Positions 1 through 8,555 of a stretch of 64,000 nucleotides of DNA are shown piece by piece. Below the pieces are notes generated by a model. The model was given only the letters and a program-made list of their open reading frames with translations, was not told the DNA's origin and ran no database searches. Each line of letters starts with the position of its first letter. Position 1 is the first letter of the stretch. The stretch comes from Streptomyces sp. CB02058 (lineage in GTDB: Bacteria; Actinomycetota; Actinomycetes; Streptomycetales; Streptomycetaceae): assembly GCF_001905505.1 (NCBI RefSeq), contig NZ_LIPG01000004.1:620001-684000 (forward strand), written 5' to 3'. The translations under genes were made by a program, and so were the position numbers.

Positions 1-799
1 CCCCGATGAACTCGTCTCCCAGGCCGTACTTGAACGTCACGCGCCGGGCCTTCAGCCATCGGGGGACGAGCAGCACCTCCTCGTGCTCGACGTTGACGCA
101 CTCGACCGGCCCGATGCCCTCGGGGAAGTCGAAGACCTCCGGTTCACTGAAGGGGGCGGTGGTGAACCAGCCCCGCCCCTCCTCGTAGACGACCGGTGGG
201 TTCAGGCACTCCTCGATGGTCGTCCAGATACTGAAGGACGGGGCGAAGTCGTAGCCCTCCACCGTGAGGTCGGCGCCGTCGCGGATGCCGATCTCCTCGA
301 TCTCGTCGAAGAGCTCGTCGGAGGCGTAGCGGGCGAACACGTCCGAGAGCCCGGGTTCGACCCCCATGCCGACCAGCGCGAGACGCCCGGCGGCCTCCCA
401 GTCCGCCGCGCGGTCGAACTGCGCGTCCCCGAGTTTGACGCCGCACTCCTCGTACGGCCGGGACGGGTGGGGCCGGGAGAGCGACATCGCCATGTCGAGG
501 TAGTGCGCCCCTTGGGCGAGAGCCGCCTCGAACAGCGGCATGACGAAGCGCGGGTCGGTGGCGTTGAGCAGCACGTCGCAGCGGTGTTCGGTGAGTGCGG
601 CGCGCACGGCCGCCGGGTCGGAGGCGTCGAGCCGTACGGCTCCGAAGCGCTCCCCGCGCTCCCCGAGGGCGGCGACGGCGGCCTCCGCCCGTGCGCGGTC
701 GTGGTCGGCGACCGTCATGTGCTCGAAGAAGGGCCGGCGGGCCGCGATCCGGGTGATCGCCGTGCCCACCCCTCCCGCGCCGACCAGGAGAACACGCAT
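1..799 (-). CDS. Saccharopine dehydrogenase-family NAD(P)-binding oxidoreductase (3' end outside window)
   Basis: The reading frame opens at an ATG at 799, preceded by AGAGGAG about 9 nt upstream, and stays open to the window edge, giving 266 codons. The N-terminus (MRVLLVGAGGVGTAITRIAA) is a Rossmann GxGGxG nucleotide-binding loop. It continues with features of the saccharopine dehydrogenase NADP-binding domain: a region ending in NATDPRF, then HYLDMAMSLSR, then GMGVEPGLSDVFARYA. Family members are cytosolic reductases or dehydrogenases with varied substrates, so the name does not establish lysine metabolism. The substrate cannot be read from the sequence. It lies downstream of ung on the same strand, but a strong hairpin separates them. 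The C-terminal part is missing only because the window ends. Confidence 0.8.
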   Translation of the reverse strand, partial: MRVLLVGAGGVGTAITRIAARRPFFEHMTVADHDRARAEAAVAALGERGERFGAVRLDASDPAAVRAALTEHRCDVLLNATDPRFVMPLFEAALAQGAHYLDMAMSLSRPHPSRPYEECGVKLGDAQFDRAADWEAAGRLALVGMGVEPGLSDVFARYASDELFDEIEEIGIRDGADLTVEGYDFAPSFSIWTTIEECLNPPVVYEEGRGWFTTAPFSEPEVFDFPEGIGPVECVNVEHEEVLLVPRWLKARRVTFKYGLGDEFIG

Positions 800-1027
800 G
801 GGACACCACTCCTCTGCCGAGCCGACGGCACGGACCGGCCGGCCGGTCCGTTGGAGTGGGGACGCTAACAGCCCGGATCGCGGGCGGCGGGCAGCGTCGG
901 ACCGGTGTCCCGTGTCCGGGACGCCTCGGCTCCGGTGAGCCACCCGGACGGGCTCCCCGCCCTCGGGGCGAGGACGGTGCCGGGTGCGGTCCGGGCCGTC
1001 GGCGTGACCGGATGCGGAGAAGAAGCC

Positions 1028-1059
1028 GGCCCCACCGGCGGGGGGATGCCGGTGGGGCC
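1028..1059 (-). terminator. Hairpin terminator downstream of ung
   Basis: A perfect 12-bp stem (GGCCCCACCGGC pairing with GCCGGTGGGGCC) with an 8-nt G-rich loop. It sits about 150 nt past the ung stop and upstream of the dehydrogenase gene, both on the minus strand. No T-run follows, as is common in high-G+C actinobacteria. The rest of the 800-1208 gap holds no convincing gene. Confidence 0.7.
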
Positions 1060-1208
1060 GGGTGCTCACGGTGGTGCGGGGGGGGGTGCACCTGCCGGAG
1101 CTCGGGTCACAGGGTCGCGTGCCCCGGTCCCGGGAACCTATGCACGGCGCCGGGGACCGGTCTTGGACCGCCGCTGGTGCGGGGTCCGGCCGACGGCCCG
1201 GGGGCCGC

Positions 1209-1895
1209 TCACGGGAGGCGCCAGTCCACCGGCTGTTCTCCCAGCCCGACCAAAAAGTCGTTGGTGCGGCTGAACGGCCGCGAGCCGAAGAAGCCGCGGT
1301 CGGCCGACATCGGAGAGGGATGAGCGGACTCGACCGCGGGCAGGTCCCCGAGGAGCGGCCGTACGTTGCGTGCGTCCCGCCCCCACAGCACGGAGACCAT
1401 GGGCTTGCCGCGCGCGGCCAGGGCGCGGATGGCCTGCTCGGTCACCTCTTCCCAGCCCTTGCCCCGGTGGGCGGCGGGCCTGCCCGGCGCTGTGGTCAGC
1501 GCGCGGTTGAGCAGCAGCACCCCCTGCCGGGTCCACGGCGTCAGGTCTCCGTTGGAAGGCCTCGGGAGGCCGAGGTCCGCGTGCAGCTCCCTGAAGATGT
1601 TCTCCAGGCTGCCCGGGAGACGCCGTACGTCGGGGGCGACCGCGAAGCTGAGCCCGATCGCCATGCCCGGGGTCGGATAGGGGTCCTGACCCACGATCAG
1701 GACGCGCACGTCGTCGAAGGGCTGCTGGAAGGCGCGCAGGACGTTCGCCCCCGACGGCAGGTAGGTGCGGCCCGCTCCGATCTCAGCGCGGAGAAAATCC
1801 CCCATCGCCGCGATCCGGCCGGCCACGGGCTCCAGGGCCTGAGCCCATCCGGGCTCCACAAGTTCACTCAACGGTCGCGCTGCCACAGGCGTCAC
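1209..1895 (-). CDS. ung: Uracil-DNA glycosylase, family 1
   Basis: Removes uracil from DNA by cleaving the N-glycosidic bond, starting base-excision repair in the cytoplasm. The 228-residue length is normal for the family. The water-activating motif GQDPYP is present with Asp71, followed by GLSFAV, and the C-terminal loop AHPSPMSADRGFFGSRPF carries His192 and the minor-groove intercalation segment. LLLN (about 127-130) and GKGWEEVT (about 145-152) are also family hallmarks. The gene is monocistronic, with its terminator at 1028-1059. Streptomyces genomes often carry two ung paralogues; whether this is the main or second copy cannot be told here. Confidence 0.95.
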   Translation of the reverse strand: MTPVAARPLSELVEPGWAQALEPVAGRIAAMGDFLRAEIGAGRTYLPSGANVLRAFQQPFDDVRVLIVGQDPYPTPGMAIGLSFAVAPDVRRLPGSLENIFRELHADLGLPRPSNGDLTPWTRQGVLLLNRALTTAPGRPAAHRGKGWEEVTEQAIRALAARGKPMVSVLWGRDARNVRPLLGDLPAVESAHPSPMSADRGFFGSRPFSRTNDFLVGLGEQPVDWRLP

Positions 1896-2014
1896 CCTAC
1901 CGGCCTACACCGACAACGTGATCATGCGGTCCCCGCCGGGAGGCGCCCGGGGGTAGGCTGCGCGGCGTCGTCAGTCCTCCAGTCCCGGAGCCGTTCCATG
2001 AGGTTGCCCAGGCG

Positions 2015-2074
2015 GTGTTGTCCCCAGTGATGGATGCGGTCGAACAACGGCCCGCCGAGCGGTGGTTGCCGTGA
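2015..2074 (+). other. Possible short leader ORF coupled to the sugar kinase
   Basis: A 19-codon frame (GTG at 2015, alternative ATG at 2030) ends in a TGA at 2072-2074 that overlaps the GTG start of the kinase gene in a GTGA arrangement. GAGG lies about 10 nt before the GTG. The peptide (MLSPVMDAVEQRPAERWLP) has no recognised similarity. Its only support is the overlap and codon bias, so it may be fortuitous. Confidence 0.25.
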
Positions 2075-3069
2075 GCGGCCCCCATGGCCCGTTCGTCCTC
2101 GGGGTGGACTCGGGCGGCTCCGGGCTGCGAGTGGCCCTGGGAGGCCCGGACGCCACGCACCCGGTCGGTACGGACGTCTGCGCCGAGCCGGTGCGGACGG
2201 GGCCGGGCGGCATCGACGCCGGACATCTGATGGAACAGCTGCTGCCCGCGGCCCGACGGCTGCTGGAGCGGGCGGGTCCCGGGGCGTCCGTCTCCGCCGC
2301 GGTGATCGGGGCCGCCGGGATGGCGACGCTCGGTGACCAGCTGCGCGCCGAGGTGCCCGCCGCTCTCGGCGACGCGCTGGGTGTGCGGCGGCTCGCCCTC
2401 GCAGCCGACGCCGTGACCGCGTACGCCGGAGCGCTCGGCCAGCGGCCCGGAGCGGTCGTCGCGGGCGGCACCGGCATGATCGCGCTCGGCACCGACCTCA
2501 CGGCCTGGCGCAGGGCGGACGGCTGGGGACACCTGCTGGGCGACAGCGGCGGCGGCGCCTGGATCGGGCGTGCGGGGCTCGACGCGGCGATGCGCGCCCA
2601 CGACGGCAGGCGTGGGGGTTCGCCCGCGCTGCTGGCGCGGGCCGAGGCCGTCTTCGGACCGGCCACCGGCCTTCCGGGCGAGCTCTATCCGCGTGCCGAC
2701 CGCCCCGCGCTGCTTGCCTCGTTCGCCCCCGAGGTCGCGGCCTGCTCCCCCGACGACGAGGTCGCGGCGCGGATTCTGCGGGAGGCCGCCGCCCACATCG
2801 CCGAGGCCGCCGCCGCGGTGTGCCCCCGGACGCCGGACCCCCGGTCCGGTGAGTGCGAAGTCGCCCTGACCGGTGGCCTGTTCCGTATGGGCGAGCCTCT
2901 TCTCGGGCCGCTGCGCGGCGAACTGGCCCAGCAGGTCCCGCAGGCGCGGGTGGTGCCCGCCGCCGGTGACCCGCTGCACGGCGCGCTGGAGATCGCCCGG
3001 GCGCTGGCGGGGTCCGGCCTGCGACTCCCACCCCACCCGACCCTGCTGTTCGTACCGGGAGTAACGTAG
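2071..3069 (+). CDS. BadF/BadG/BcrA-type ATPase, probable N-acetylglucosamine kinase
   Basis: Member of the ASKHA kinase superfamily, in the branch containing bacterial and eukaryotic N-acetylglucosamine kinases; likely phosphorylates an amino sugar with ATP in the cytoplasm. The N-terminal phosphate-1 motif reads VLGVDSGGSGLRVAL. A second phosphate-binding loop, VVAGGTGMIALG, lies near residue 135, followed by WGHLLGDSGGGAWIGR, typical of GlcNAc kinases. Length 332 aa is usual. I start at GTG 2071 (GGTGG 6 nt upstream, TGA overlap) rather than GTG 2062, which has no ribosome site. A DasR-like box (the GlcNAc regulator) occurs 3 kb away but not at this gene. Substrate specificity is inferred. 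Confidence 0.75.
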   Translation: MSGPHGPFVLGVDSGGSGLRVALGGPDATHPVGTDVCAEPVRTGPGGIDAGHLMEQLLPAARRLLERAGPGASVSAAVIGAAGMATLGDQLRAEVPAALGDALGVRRLALAADAVTAYAGALGQRPGAVVAGGTGMIALGTDLTAWRRADGWGHLLGDSGGGAWIGRAGLDAAMRAHDGRRGGSPALLARAEAVFGPATGLPGELYPRADRPALLASFAPEVAACSPDDEVAARILREAAAHIAEAAAAVCPRTPDPRSGECEVALTGGLFRMGEPLLGPLRGELAQQVPQARVVPAAGDPLHGALEIARALAGSGLRLPPHPTLLFVPGVT

Positions 3070-3193
3070 GCGATTCGAGCACCCGTACGCACGGACAGAG
3101 CAGGTCAGTAGCCCGGTATGCCGTTCAACAGACATATACGGACAGATAACGCCTGGTCGCCCCCTCCCCGAACAGAGGGGTACCCAAAACCAG

Positions 3194-3199
3194 TAGCAT
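3194..3199 (+). promoter_or_regulatory. -10 box (TAGCAT) of a probable leaderless transcript
   Basis: TAGCAT matches the TANNNT -10 consensus and ends 8 nt before the ATG at 3208, with no ribosome-binding site between. Transcription from it would start at or next to the ATG. No clear -35 is seen. Confidence 0.45.
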
Positions 3200-3207
3200 G
3201 CGGCGCC

Positions 3208-4131
3208 ATGAGCACCCCCACTGGGCCCGCTTCCGGCCTGCCTGTACGAATGCCGCGACCTCGCCAGTCCGGACGGCACCGCCGCCCGGAGCCCGTGGTC
3301 GCACCTGAGGGCGCTGCCGCGCTCGTTCTCGCCGTTCCCGGCACCCCTTCCCCGGCCTCGCGCAGCCTGGCCGAGGAAGTGATCAGCATTGCCCGTTCCG
3401 AGCTGCCCGGCCTGAACGCGCAGATCGGTTATCTCGACGGCGACGACGCCGAATACCCCGCGCTCGCCTCCGTGCTCGCCCACGCCGCCACCGAGCGCAC
3501 CGCGCGCTACGAGCAGGCCACCGCCGCCGGCCGCGAGGTGGCCGAGCCCTCGGGCCCGTCCGCCGTCGTCGTGCCGCTCCTCGCGGGGCCCGACAGCTCC
3601 CTGATGCGGCGCATACGGCAGGCGGTCATGGACAGCGGCACCCAGGCCGAACTGACCGACGTACTGGGTCCGCACCCGCTGCTCGCCGAGGCGCTGCACG
3701 TGCGTCTCTCGGAGGCCGGGCTGGCCCGCGCCGACCGCGCGCGGCTGTTCACCGTCGCGACCGCGGCCGACGGCATCGTGCTGGCCACGGTCGGCGGCGA
3801 GGAGGCCGTGCAGGCCGCCGGGATCACCGGCATGCTGCTGGCCGCCCGCCTCGCGGTGCCGGTGATGGCCGCGGCCCTGGACGTCGAGGGCTCGATCGCC
3901 TCGATCGCCGCGCAGCTCCAGAACTCCGGTTCCGCGCAGCTCGCGCTCGCGCCGTACCTGGTGGGCCCCGAGATCGAGGAGGGCCTGCTGGACGCCGCCG
4001 CGAAGGAGGCCGGCTGCGCGACCGCCGAGCCGCTCGGCGCCTACCCGGCCATCGGCAAGCTCGTGCTCTCGCTGTACGCGACGACGCTGGGGATCACCCC
4101 GGCGACGCCGCAGGGAGCCCAGGCCCACTGA
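3208..4131 (+). CDS. CbiX/sirohydrochlorin-chelatase-like protein, degenerate metal site
   Basis: The 307-residue protein has the two-lobed alpha/beta layout of the CbiX/SirB chelatase superfamily, with the first lobe starting at AALVLAVPGTPSPAS and the second in the segment beginning RLFTVATAADGIVLATV. In true chelatases the first strand ends in a HGS loop whose His binds the tetrapyrrole or metal; here the loop is PGTPSPAS, without His. A GPHPLLAEAL segment near residue 155 resembles the second-lobe region. No sirohaem or cobalamin gene is nearby. It may have lost chelatase activity or act on another ligand. ATG 3208 is chosen because of the -10 box immediately upstream; an upstream in-frame ATG (3118) lacks support. 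Confidence 0.6.
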   Translation: MSTPTGPASGLPVRMPRPRQSGRHRRPEPVVAPEGAAALVLAVPGTPSPASRSLAEEVISIARSELPGLNAQIGYLDGDDAEYPALASVLAHAATERTARYEQATAAGREVAEPSGPSAVVVPLLAGPDSSLMRRIRQAVMDSGTQAELTDVLGPHPLLAEALHVRLSEAGLARADRARLFTVATAADGIVLATVGGEEAVQAAGITGMLLAARLAVPVMAAALDVEGSIASIAAQLQNSGSAQLALAPYLVGPEIEEGLLDAAAKEAGCATAEPLGAYPAIGKLVLSLYATTLGITPATPQGAQAH

Positions 4132-4160
4132 TCCACGCCTGACCCGTACCCGAACGACGC

Positions 4161-4191
4161 GGCGCGGACCGGCTTTCCGCCGGTCCGCGCC
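4161..4191. terminator. Bidirectional hairpin terminator
   Basis: A perfect 13-bp stem (GGCGCGGACCGGC with its complement) and 5-nt loop TTTCC, lying between the convergent CbiX-like and lactonase genes, so it probably ends both transcripts. Confidence 0.75.
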
Positions 4192-4233
4192 GCATGCCGT
4201 TCCAGGGCCCCGCCCCTCAGGGCCTCGGTCTCC

Positions 4234-5307
4234 TCAGGCGAAGACCACACAGGAAGCGGCCGGAACCTCGACGGAGCCCGCGTGGGCCGGGAATCCCGTC
4301 TCCGCGTCCACCGCGAACCAGCAGACGTCCCCCGAGCGCTCGTTCGCGGCGTACAGCCACTGCCCCGTGGGGTCGAGCGCCAGGTCGCGGGGCCAGCGCC
4401 CGCCGCAGCCCACGGCGGCGGCCAGGACGGGCTTCTCGGCCGTCTCGTCGAGCGTGAGCACGGAGATGCTGTCGTGCCCCCGGTTGGCCGTCCACAGGAA
4501 CCTGCCGTCGTGGGAGACCACCAGCTCGGACGGGTAGGTCCGCGCCCCGCCCTCTTCCCCGTGCGCGTCGTGCGGCAGCACGGGCGTCTCACCGACTGGT
4601 TCGAGCAGACCTGCGGCCGCGTCCCAGCGGCACACCGTGACGGTCGGCTCCAGCTCGTTCAGGACGTAGACGTGTCCCCCGGACGGGTGAAAGGCGAGAT
4701 GGCGCGGCCCGGTCCCCGGACGCAGCATCGTCTCGGCGTGCGGCAGCAGGGAGCCCGTGCGGGGGTCGAGGGCGCAGACGCGCACGGAGTCGGTGCCGAG
4801 GTCCACGCTCAGCACCCAGTTCCCCGAGGGGTCGGGGAGCACCTGGTGCGCGTGCGGTCCCGCCTGGCGTCCGGCGTCCGGGCCGCTGCCCTCGTGCCGC
4901 AGCACGGCGGCGGCCGGGCCGGGCGAGCCGTCGGGCCGCACCGGGATCACGGTGACACTGCCGGAGCCGTAGTTGGCGGTGAGCAGGTGGTCCGCGGCCA
5001 GGGACAGGTGGGTGGGACTGCTGCCGTCCACGGGACGCGCCTCGCCGAGGGGCCGCGGCGTGCCGTCCTCGTCGACGGTGAACGCCGCGACGGCACCCTC
5101 GGAGGTCTCGCTGACCGTGTACAGCACGGTGGCACCCGTCGCGGGGGCCCGGCCGACGGCGAGGAACGACGGGTCGGCGACGACGCCGGTGGACGTGAGC
5201 ACGGACAGCGCTCCGGTGTCCCTGTCGACGTCGGCGACGGTGATCCCCTGGCCTCCCGCGGAGGTGAACGACCCTATGAACGCCCGTACGGCACTGTCCG
5301 CGCCCAT
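4234..5307 (-). CDS. Seven-bladed beta-propeller lactonase (6-phosphogluconolactonase/YbhE family)
   Basis: The 357-residue length and repeated blade motifs (HLSLAADHLLTANYGSGSV, PHAHQVLPDPSGNWVLSVDLG, GPRHLAFHPSGGHVYVLNE, YPSELVVSHDGRFLWTANRG, WPRDLALDPTGQWLYAANE) define the Pgl lactonase family (Lactonase, 7-bladed). Members hydrolyse 6-phosphogluconolactone or other sugar lactones in the cytoplasm; there is no signal peptide. No pentose-phosphate gene adjoins it, so the substrate is uncertain. GAGGGG sits 7 nt before the ATG. A DasR-like palindrome lies 60-75 nt upstream of the start, suggesting control by amino-sugar availability. Confidence 0.82.
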   Translation of the reverse strand: MGADSAVRAFIGSFTSAGGQGITVADVDRDTGALSVLTSTGVVADPSFLAVGRAPATGATVLYTVSETSEGAVAAFTVDEDGTPRPLGEARPVDGSSPTHLSLAADHLLTANYGSGSVTVIPVRPDGSPGPAAAVLRHEGSGPDAGRQAGPHAHQVLPDPSGNWVLSVDLGTDSVRVCALDPRTGSLLPHAETMLRPGTGPRHLAFHPSGGHVYVLNELEPTVTVCRWDAAAGLLEPVGETPVLPHDAHGEEGGARTYPSELVVSHDGRFLWTANRGHDSISVLTLDETAEKPVLAAAVGCGGRWPRDLALDPTGQWLYAANERSGDVCWFAVDAETGFPAHAGSVEVPAASCVVFA

Positions 5308-5367
5308 CGCGCTACCCCTCTTCGCTCCGTCACGATCTTCACGACCGACGGTAGCAGGCAGGGGTTT

Positions 5368-5381
5368 TTGGTCCAGACCAA
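5368..5381 (-). promoter_or_regulatory. Candidate DasR-responsive element upstream of the lactonase
   Basis: TTGGTCCAGACCAA is a palindrome except for its central two bases. Its core TGGTCCAGACCA differs by one base from the published dre core TGGTCTAGACCA and resembles the direct repeat in Streptomyces chitinase promoters. It overlaps a weak -35 (TGGACC on the minus strand, 16 nt from TACCGT) ahead of the lactonase gene. DasR is a GntR repressor released by glucosamine-6-phosphate. Confidence 0.6.
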
Positions 5382-5403
5382 TATGAGCCTTCCATGGGAC
5401 GGC

Positions 5404-6915
5404 TCAGGCGGCGGCCAGCGGGGCGCGCGGGGAGCTGTGCAGCGGGGCGGCGAGCTCGGCGAGCGCCCGCTCCAAGCTGTGGAGATGAGCCAGCGCGGGT
5501 TCGGCGGCACCGGCGGGGGCCTGGGCACCGGCGAACGCCGCCGAGGCGCGGCGCCCGCGCACCGGGGCCGTCAGCGCCTCCACCGAGGCCTCCACGCGCC
5601 AGCAGGCCGCGGCCAGCCGGGCGTCGTGGGACGCCTCGGGGTCCGCGGCGACGGAGGCCAGCCCCCGCACCTCGCGAGCGCAGACGTCGAGCAGGGCGAG
5701 CACCTGCACGGCCCGCGCCTTGCGGGCGCGGAGCGGGCTCAGCGGATGCACGAGCGGGCCGAGCGAGAGCCGTACGCGCCCGAGGAGCGCTTCCAGTTCG
5801 GCGACCCGGGGAGCGGGGTCGGCGGTCGCCGAGCCCGCGAGGCGCGCGGCGGCCTCGGCGGTGCAGGCGTGCACGCAGCGCAGGGCCCGCTGGATCCAGG
5901 CGTCGGTGGTGGCGTGGGTGGTGACCGGCAGGACCACGAGCACGGCGGCCATCGCGCCGAGCGCACCCACCCCCGTCTCCGTGAGGCGCAGTGCGAGCAG
6001 CGCCGGGTCGAGGACGCCCAGCAGCCCGTAGAGCGTCCCCGCCAGGACGGTCACCGAGAACATCATCCAGGTGTACGAGACGGCAGCGGTGTAGAAGATG
6101 CCGAAGACGCCGAGCGCCACCAAGGCGGCGGAGGGCAGGGCGGCCCCGTGCAGCGGGGCGATGACGAGCAGCCCGACAGGGATGCCCGCCAGCGTCCCCA
6201 GCACCCGCCGGAATCCCCGCACCAGGGTCTCGCCGCGCGACGCGGTGTTGACGAAGACCCACCACGTCGCGCCCACGGCCCAGTACCAGCGCTCCCCGGA
6301 GAGGAGCTGCCCCGCCAGCAGCGCGAGGGCCCCTCCCACGGTCGCCTGGACGGCCTGGCGGGTGGTGGCCCTGGCGAGGCCCCGGGCGGCGGGCGGCGCG
6401 AGCACGGCGGCCACGGGCAGCCGGCGCTCGTAGCACCAGAGCCCGAAGCGGACGGCCGAGGCGGTGAGGACCGAGAGCAGGACCGCGGAGTACACCTCGG
6501 GGAGCTGCTCGGGCAGGGTGTGGAGGAACTGGGTGATGAAGAAGGCCATGAAGGCGAACACCCCGAGCGAGTGGCCGCGCGGGCCCCAGCGCCTGGCGTA
6601 GACACCGGCGCCCATGACCGCGAGGAAGGCCGCGTCACGCGCCACGGGCTGGTCGTGCAGCACGGCGGCCAGGGCGAGGACGGGCAGCCCCACCACGGGC
6701 AGGAGCGCCGTGGTGACGGCCTGCCCGCGCACCGTGGGGTCGGTCACCGTGAAGAGGGCCAGCAGCGCGGCGAGCCCACCGGTGATGGCGCCGACGAGCG
6801 AGTGACCGGCCAGACCGCACACCACGACGGCCAGTCCGATACCCAGGACGGCCCTGGTCGCGTGACGCAGACGCGCCCGCCCCGGGTCCGGTGCCACGAA
6901 CGCCCGCTTCAGCAC
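5404..6915 (-). CDS. FUSC-family (fusaric acid resistance-like) membrane protein
   Basis: About 503 residues in the duplicated layout of FUSC/aromatic-acid-exporter proteins. A first membrane block (about residues 15-150) is rich in GLAVVVCGLAGHSLVGA- and FMAFFITQFL-type helices. A soluble segment follows, then a second block (about 190-330) with VQATVGGALALLAGQLLSGERWYWAVGATWWVFV, the FUSC signature. The C-terminal 170 residues are soluble and alpha-helical, rich in Ala, Arg and Glu. Family members export aromatic acids or toxic organics, or have unknown roles. The start is the GTG at 6915, with GGAAGAGG about 10 nt upstream; longer frames begin at GTG 6951 and ATG 6936. No partner periplasmic adaptor is present. 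Confidence 0.75.
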   Translation of the reverse strand: MLKRAFVAPDPGRARLRHATRAVLGIGLAVVVCGLAGHSLVGAITGGLAALLALFTVTDPTVRGQAVTTALLPVVGLPVLALAAVLHDQPVARDAAFLAVMGAGVYARRWGPRGHSLGVFAFMAFFITQFLHTLPEQLPEVYSAVLLSVLTASAVRFGLWCYERRLPVAAVLAPPAARGLARATTRQAVQATVGGALALLAGQLLSGERWYWAVGATWWVFVNTASRGETLVRGFRRVLGTLAGIPVGLLVIAPLHGAALPSAALVALGVFGIFYTAAVSYTWMMFSVTVLAGTLYGLLGVLDPALLALRLTETGVGALGAMAAVLVVLPVTTHATTDAWIQRALRCVHACTAEAAARLAGSATADPAPRVAELEALLGRVRLSLGPLVHPLSPLRARKARAVQVLALLDVCAREVRGLASVAADPEASHDARLAAACWRVEASVEALTAPVRGRRASAAFAGAQAPAGAAEPALAHLHSLERALAELAAPLHSSPRAPLAAA

Positions 6916-7115
6916 AGATGCCCCGCCTCTTCCCATGAAAAAGGGCGCCACGGATTACCCGCAGCGCCATCGACGGAACCATCACACCACGGGGAGGACT
7001 TCTGGCTCAAACGTCCGCCCGTCCACTGAACCATTGGCACAGCAGATTGGCTCGCATGTGTACCACGGGTCGGCCAATGGCCGGAAGGGCGGGGGCCCGC
7101 CGCGTCCGCGCCGGA

Positions 7116-7580
7116 TCAACGCCCGTACGTGGCCCGGCAGAGGTCGACGATGTCGGCGGCAGCCACTCCCCGGCCCGTCGCGCAGACGGTGCGCATGTCG
7201 TGCGGCTGCGGCGGCCGGGTCACGTGCGGGGAGCCGGCGCGGCGGGGTTCGGGACGGGGCGGGGCCTGGTGTCGCGGCCCGTCGGCGGTACTCCGGCGGG
7301 CCGGGGGCGCCACCACATCCGGCCGGCGGACCTGCGGCCCCGCCTTCGCCGCCCCCTTCCGCTTCCGCTTCTCCTTGCCGCGCGGCCGCTCCCCGGCCTT
7401 CCCCAAGGCGTCGTGCACCGCCGCAGGGGCCGTCGGCACCCTGGACGCCTGAACGGCGGGGTCGTTGCCGCTGCGCACGGAGGCCGCGGGGGCGGGTCTG
7501 TCCGTCCCGGGCTGTACGGACACACAGCCGGCCGTGGCCAGCAGGGCGACGAGCACGAGGGACATCGACCGCAGGTTCAT
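7116..7580 (-). CDS. Small putative lipoprotein
   Basis: 154 residues with an N-terminal signal and lipobox (VALLATAGC, Cys19), so it should be lipid-anchored on the outer face of the membrane. The mature part is low-complexity, rich in Pro, Arg and Lys (a GERPRGKEKRKRKG stretch near residue 65), and ends in a short more ordered segment with two Cys (DMRTVCATG and IVDLCRATYGR). I recognise no family. The start is the ATG at 7580; the longer upstream frame is not credible because the signal peptide would then be internal. Nothing else is seen in the 6916-7115 gap. Confidence 0.6.
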   Translation of the reverse strand: MNLRSMSLVLVALLATAGCVSVQPGTDRPAPAASVRSGNDPAVQASRVPTAPAAVHDALGKAGERPRGKEKRKRKGAAKAGPQVRRPDVVAPPARRSTADGPRHQAPPRPEPRRAGSPHVTRPPQPHDMRTVCATGRGVAAADIVDLCRATYGR

Positions 7581-7747
7581 GCCCTGATCAACGACGGCCC
7601 GATCGCCCGGACACGTCCGGAACTCACGCCCCTCGGCCCGAACCCACGGCCCGGGGGCGCTTCCACCCCTCAGCCCGACCACCCGGAACCCACCGGCCCG
7701 GCCGCCGCACCCCTTCCCCGGCCCGACCCACGGCCCGGGTCGCGCCC

Positions 7748-8425
7748 TCAGCCCGACAGGCCGGCCCTGGCGATGCCCAGCGCACGGGCGACCGCACCCG
7801 GCAGCGAGTCCGGAGTCGGGTCCTCGCCCCAGGCCCACTGCTCGACCGCGATGCGCAGTGCGCTGTTGAACAGGGTCGCCTGTACCCGTGGTTCGAGGTC
7901 GTCCGGGGTCCTGCCCGTGCGTTCCGCGATGACCTCGGCGAAGACCCGCTCCGCGTCGTAGTGGACCTGGAGCCAGACGGCCCGCAGCCCAGGCTCGGTG
8001 CGGGTGAGCAGGACCAGGTCACGCAGAGCCTCGGCATCGGCGGAGGCGGACTCGCCCGTGGGGCCGGACGGGTCCCCGGCGAAGGCCTCGGCGAGCGGCC
8101 GGTCACGCGGCCACGACCTCATGAGGACCGTGGCGGAGTCGAGGGCGTAGGTCAGCAGCGGGCTGACGCACAGCTCCTTCGACGAGGTGTAGCGCCACAG
8201 GGTCCGCTGCGAGATTCCCACCGCCGCGGCGATCTCCTCGGCGGTCGTCGCGGCCACGCCCCGGTCGGCGAAGAGACGTACGGCTTCGCGGGCGATCTCC
8301 AGCCGGGTGGCGGCCTTGCGGCGTTCGGTCAGCGGGGGGCGCCCGAGGCGCGCTCCGCTTCCCGCCGCGGTTCCGGCGGTGGCGACGGAACGGTCCTTCG
8401 TCCCGCCGACGTGTGGGGTCTGCAC
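7748..8425 (-). CDS. TetR-family repressor of the divergent SDR
   Basis: 225 residues. After a 30-residue polar leader comes a typical TetR helix-turn-helix: RLEIAREAVRLFADRGVAAT, then TAEEIAAAVGISQRTLWRYT with KELC following. The C-terminal ligand domain is of the MftR-like type. It is read from GTG 8425 and shares the 130-bp divergent region with the SDR gene, where two near-identical half-palindromic repeats are found. It probably represses both genes until the substrate of the oxidative pathway (SDR-BVMO-lactonase) appears; the ligand is unknown. Confidence 0.85.
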   Translation of the reverse strand: MQTPHVGGTKDRSVATAGTAAGSGARLGRPPLTERRKAATRLEIAREAVRLFADRGVAATTAEEIAAAVGISQRTLWRYTSSKELCVSPLLTYALDSATVLMRSWPRDRPLAEAFAGDPSGPTGESASADAEALRDLVLLTRTEPGLRAVWLQVHYDAERVFAEVIAERTGRTPDDLEPRVQATLFNSALRIAVEQWAWGEDPTPDSLPGAVARALGIARAGLSG

Positions 8426-8477
8426 GACTTTCGGCCACCTTCCTTACCGGCTGCGCCCATCGTAGCGATAGCTTTTC

Positions 8478-8510
8478 TGGCACTGCTCGCCATTTTGGCA
8501 CTGCGCGCCA
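8478..8510. promoter_or_regulatory. Tandem TetR-type operators between repressor and SDR
   Basis: TGGCACTGCTCGCCA (8478-8492) and TGGCACTGCGCGCCA (8496-8510) differ at one base and repeat every 18 bp. Each is an imperfect inverted repeat (TGGC...GCCA). Their position between the divergent TetR and SDR genes makes them the likely repressor sites. Confidence 0.65.
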
Positions 8511-8555
8511 ATAAAGTAGCGTGACGGCGGAAACACCGATCGCAAGGAGCATCTC

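Noticed and set aside
1897..4128. A 743-codon minus-strand frame
   Set aside because: Antisense to the sugar kinase and CbiX-like genes.
4282..7029. A 915-codon plus-strand frame
   Set aside because: Antisense to the lactonase and FUSC genes, which carry clear motifs and ribosome sites.
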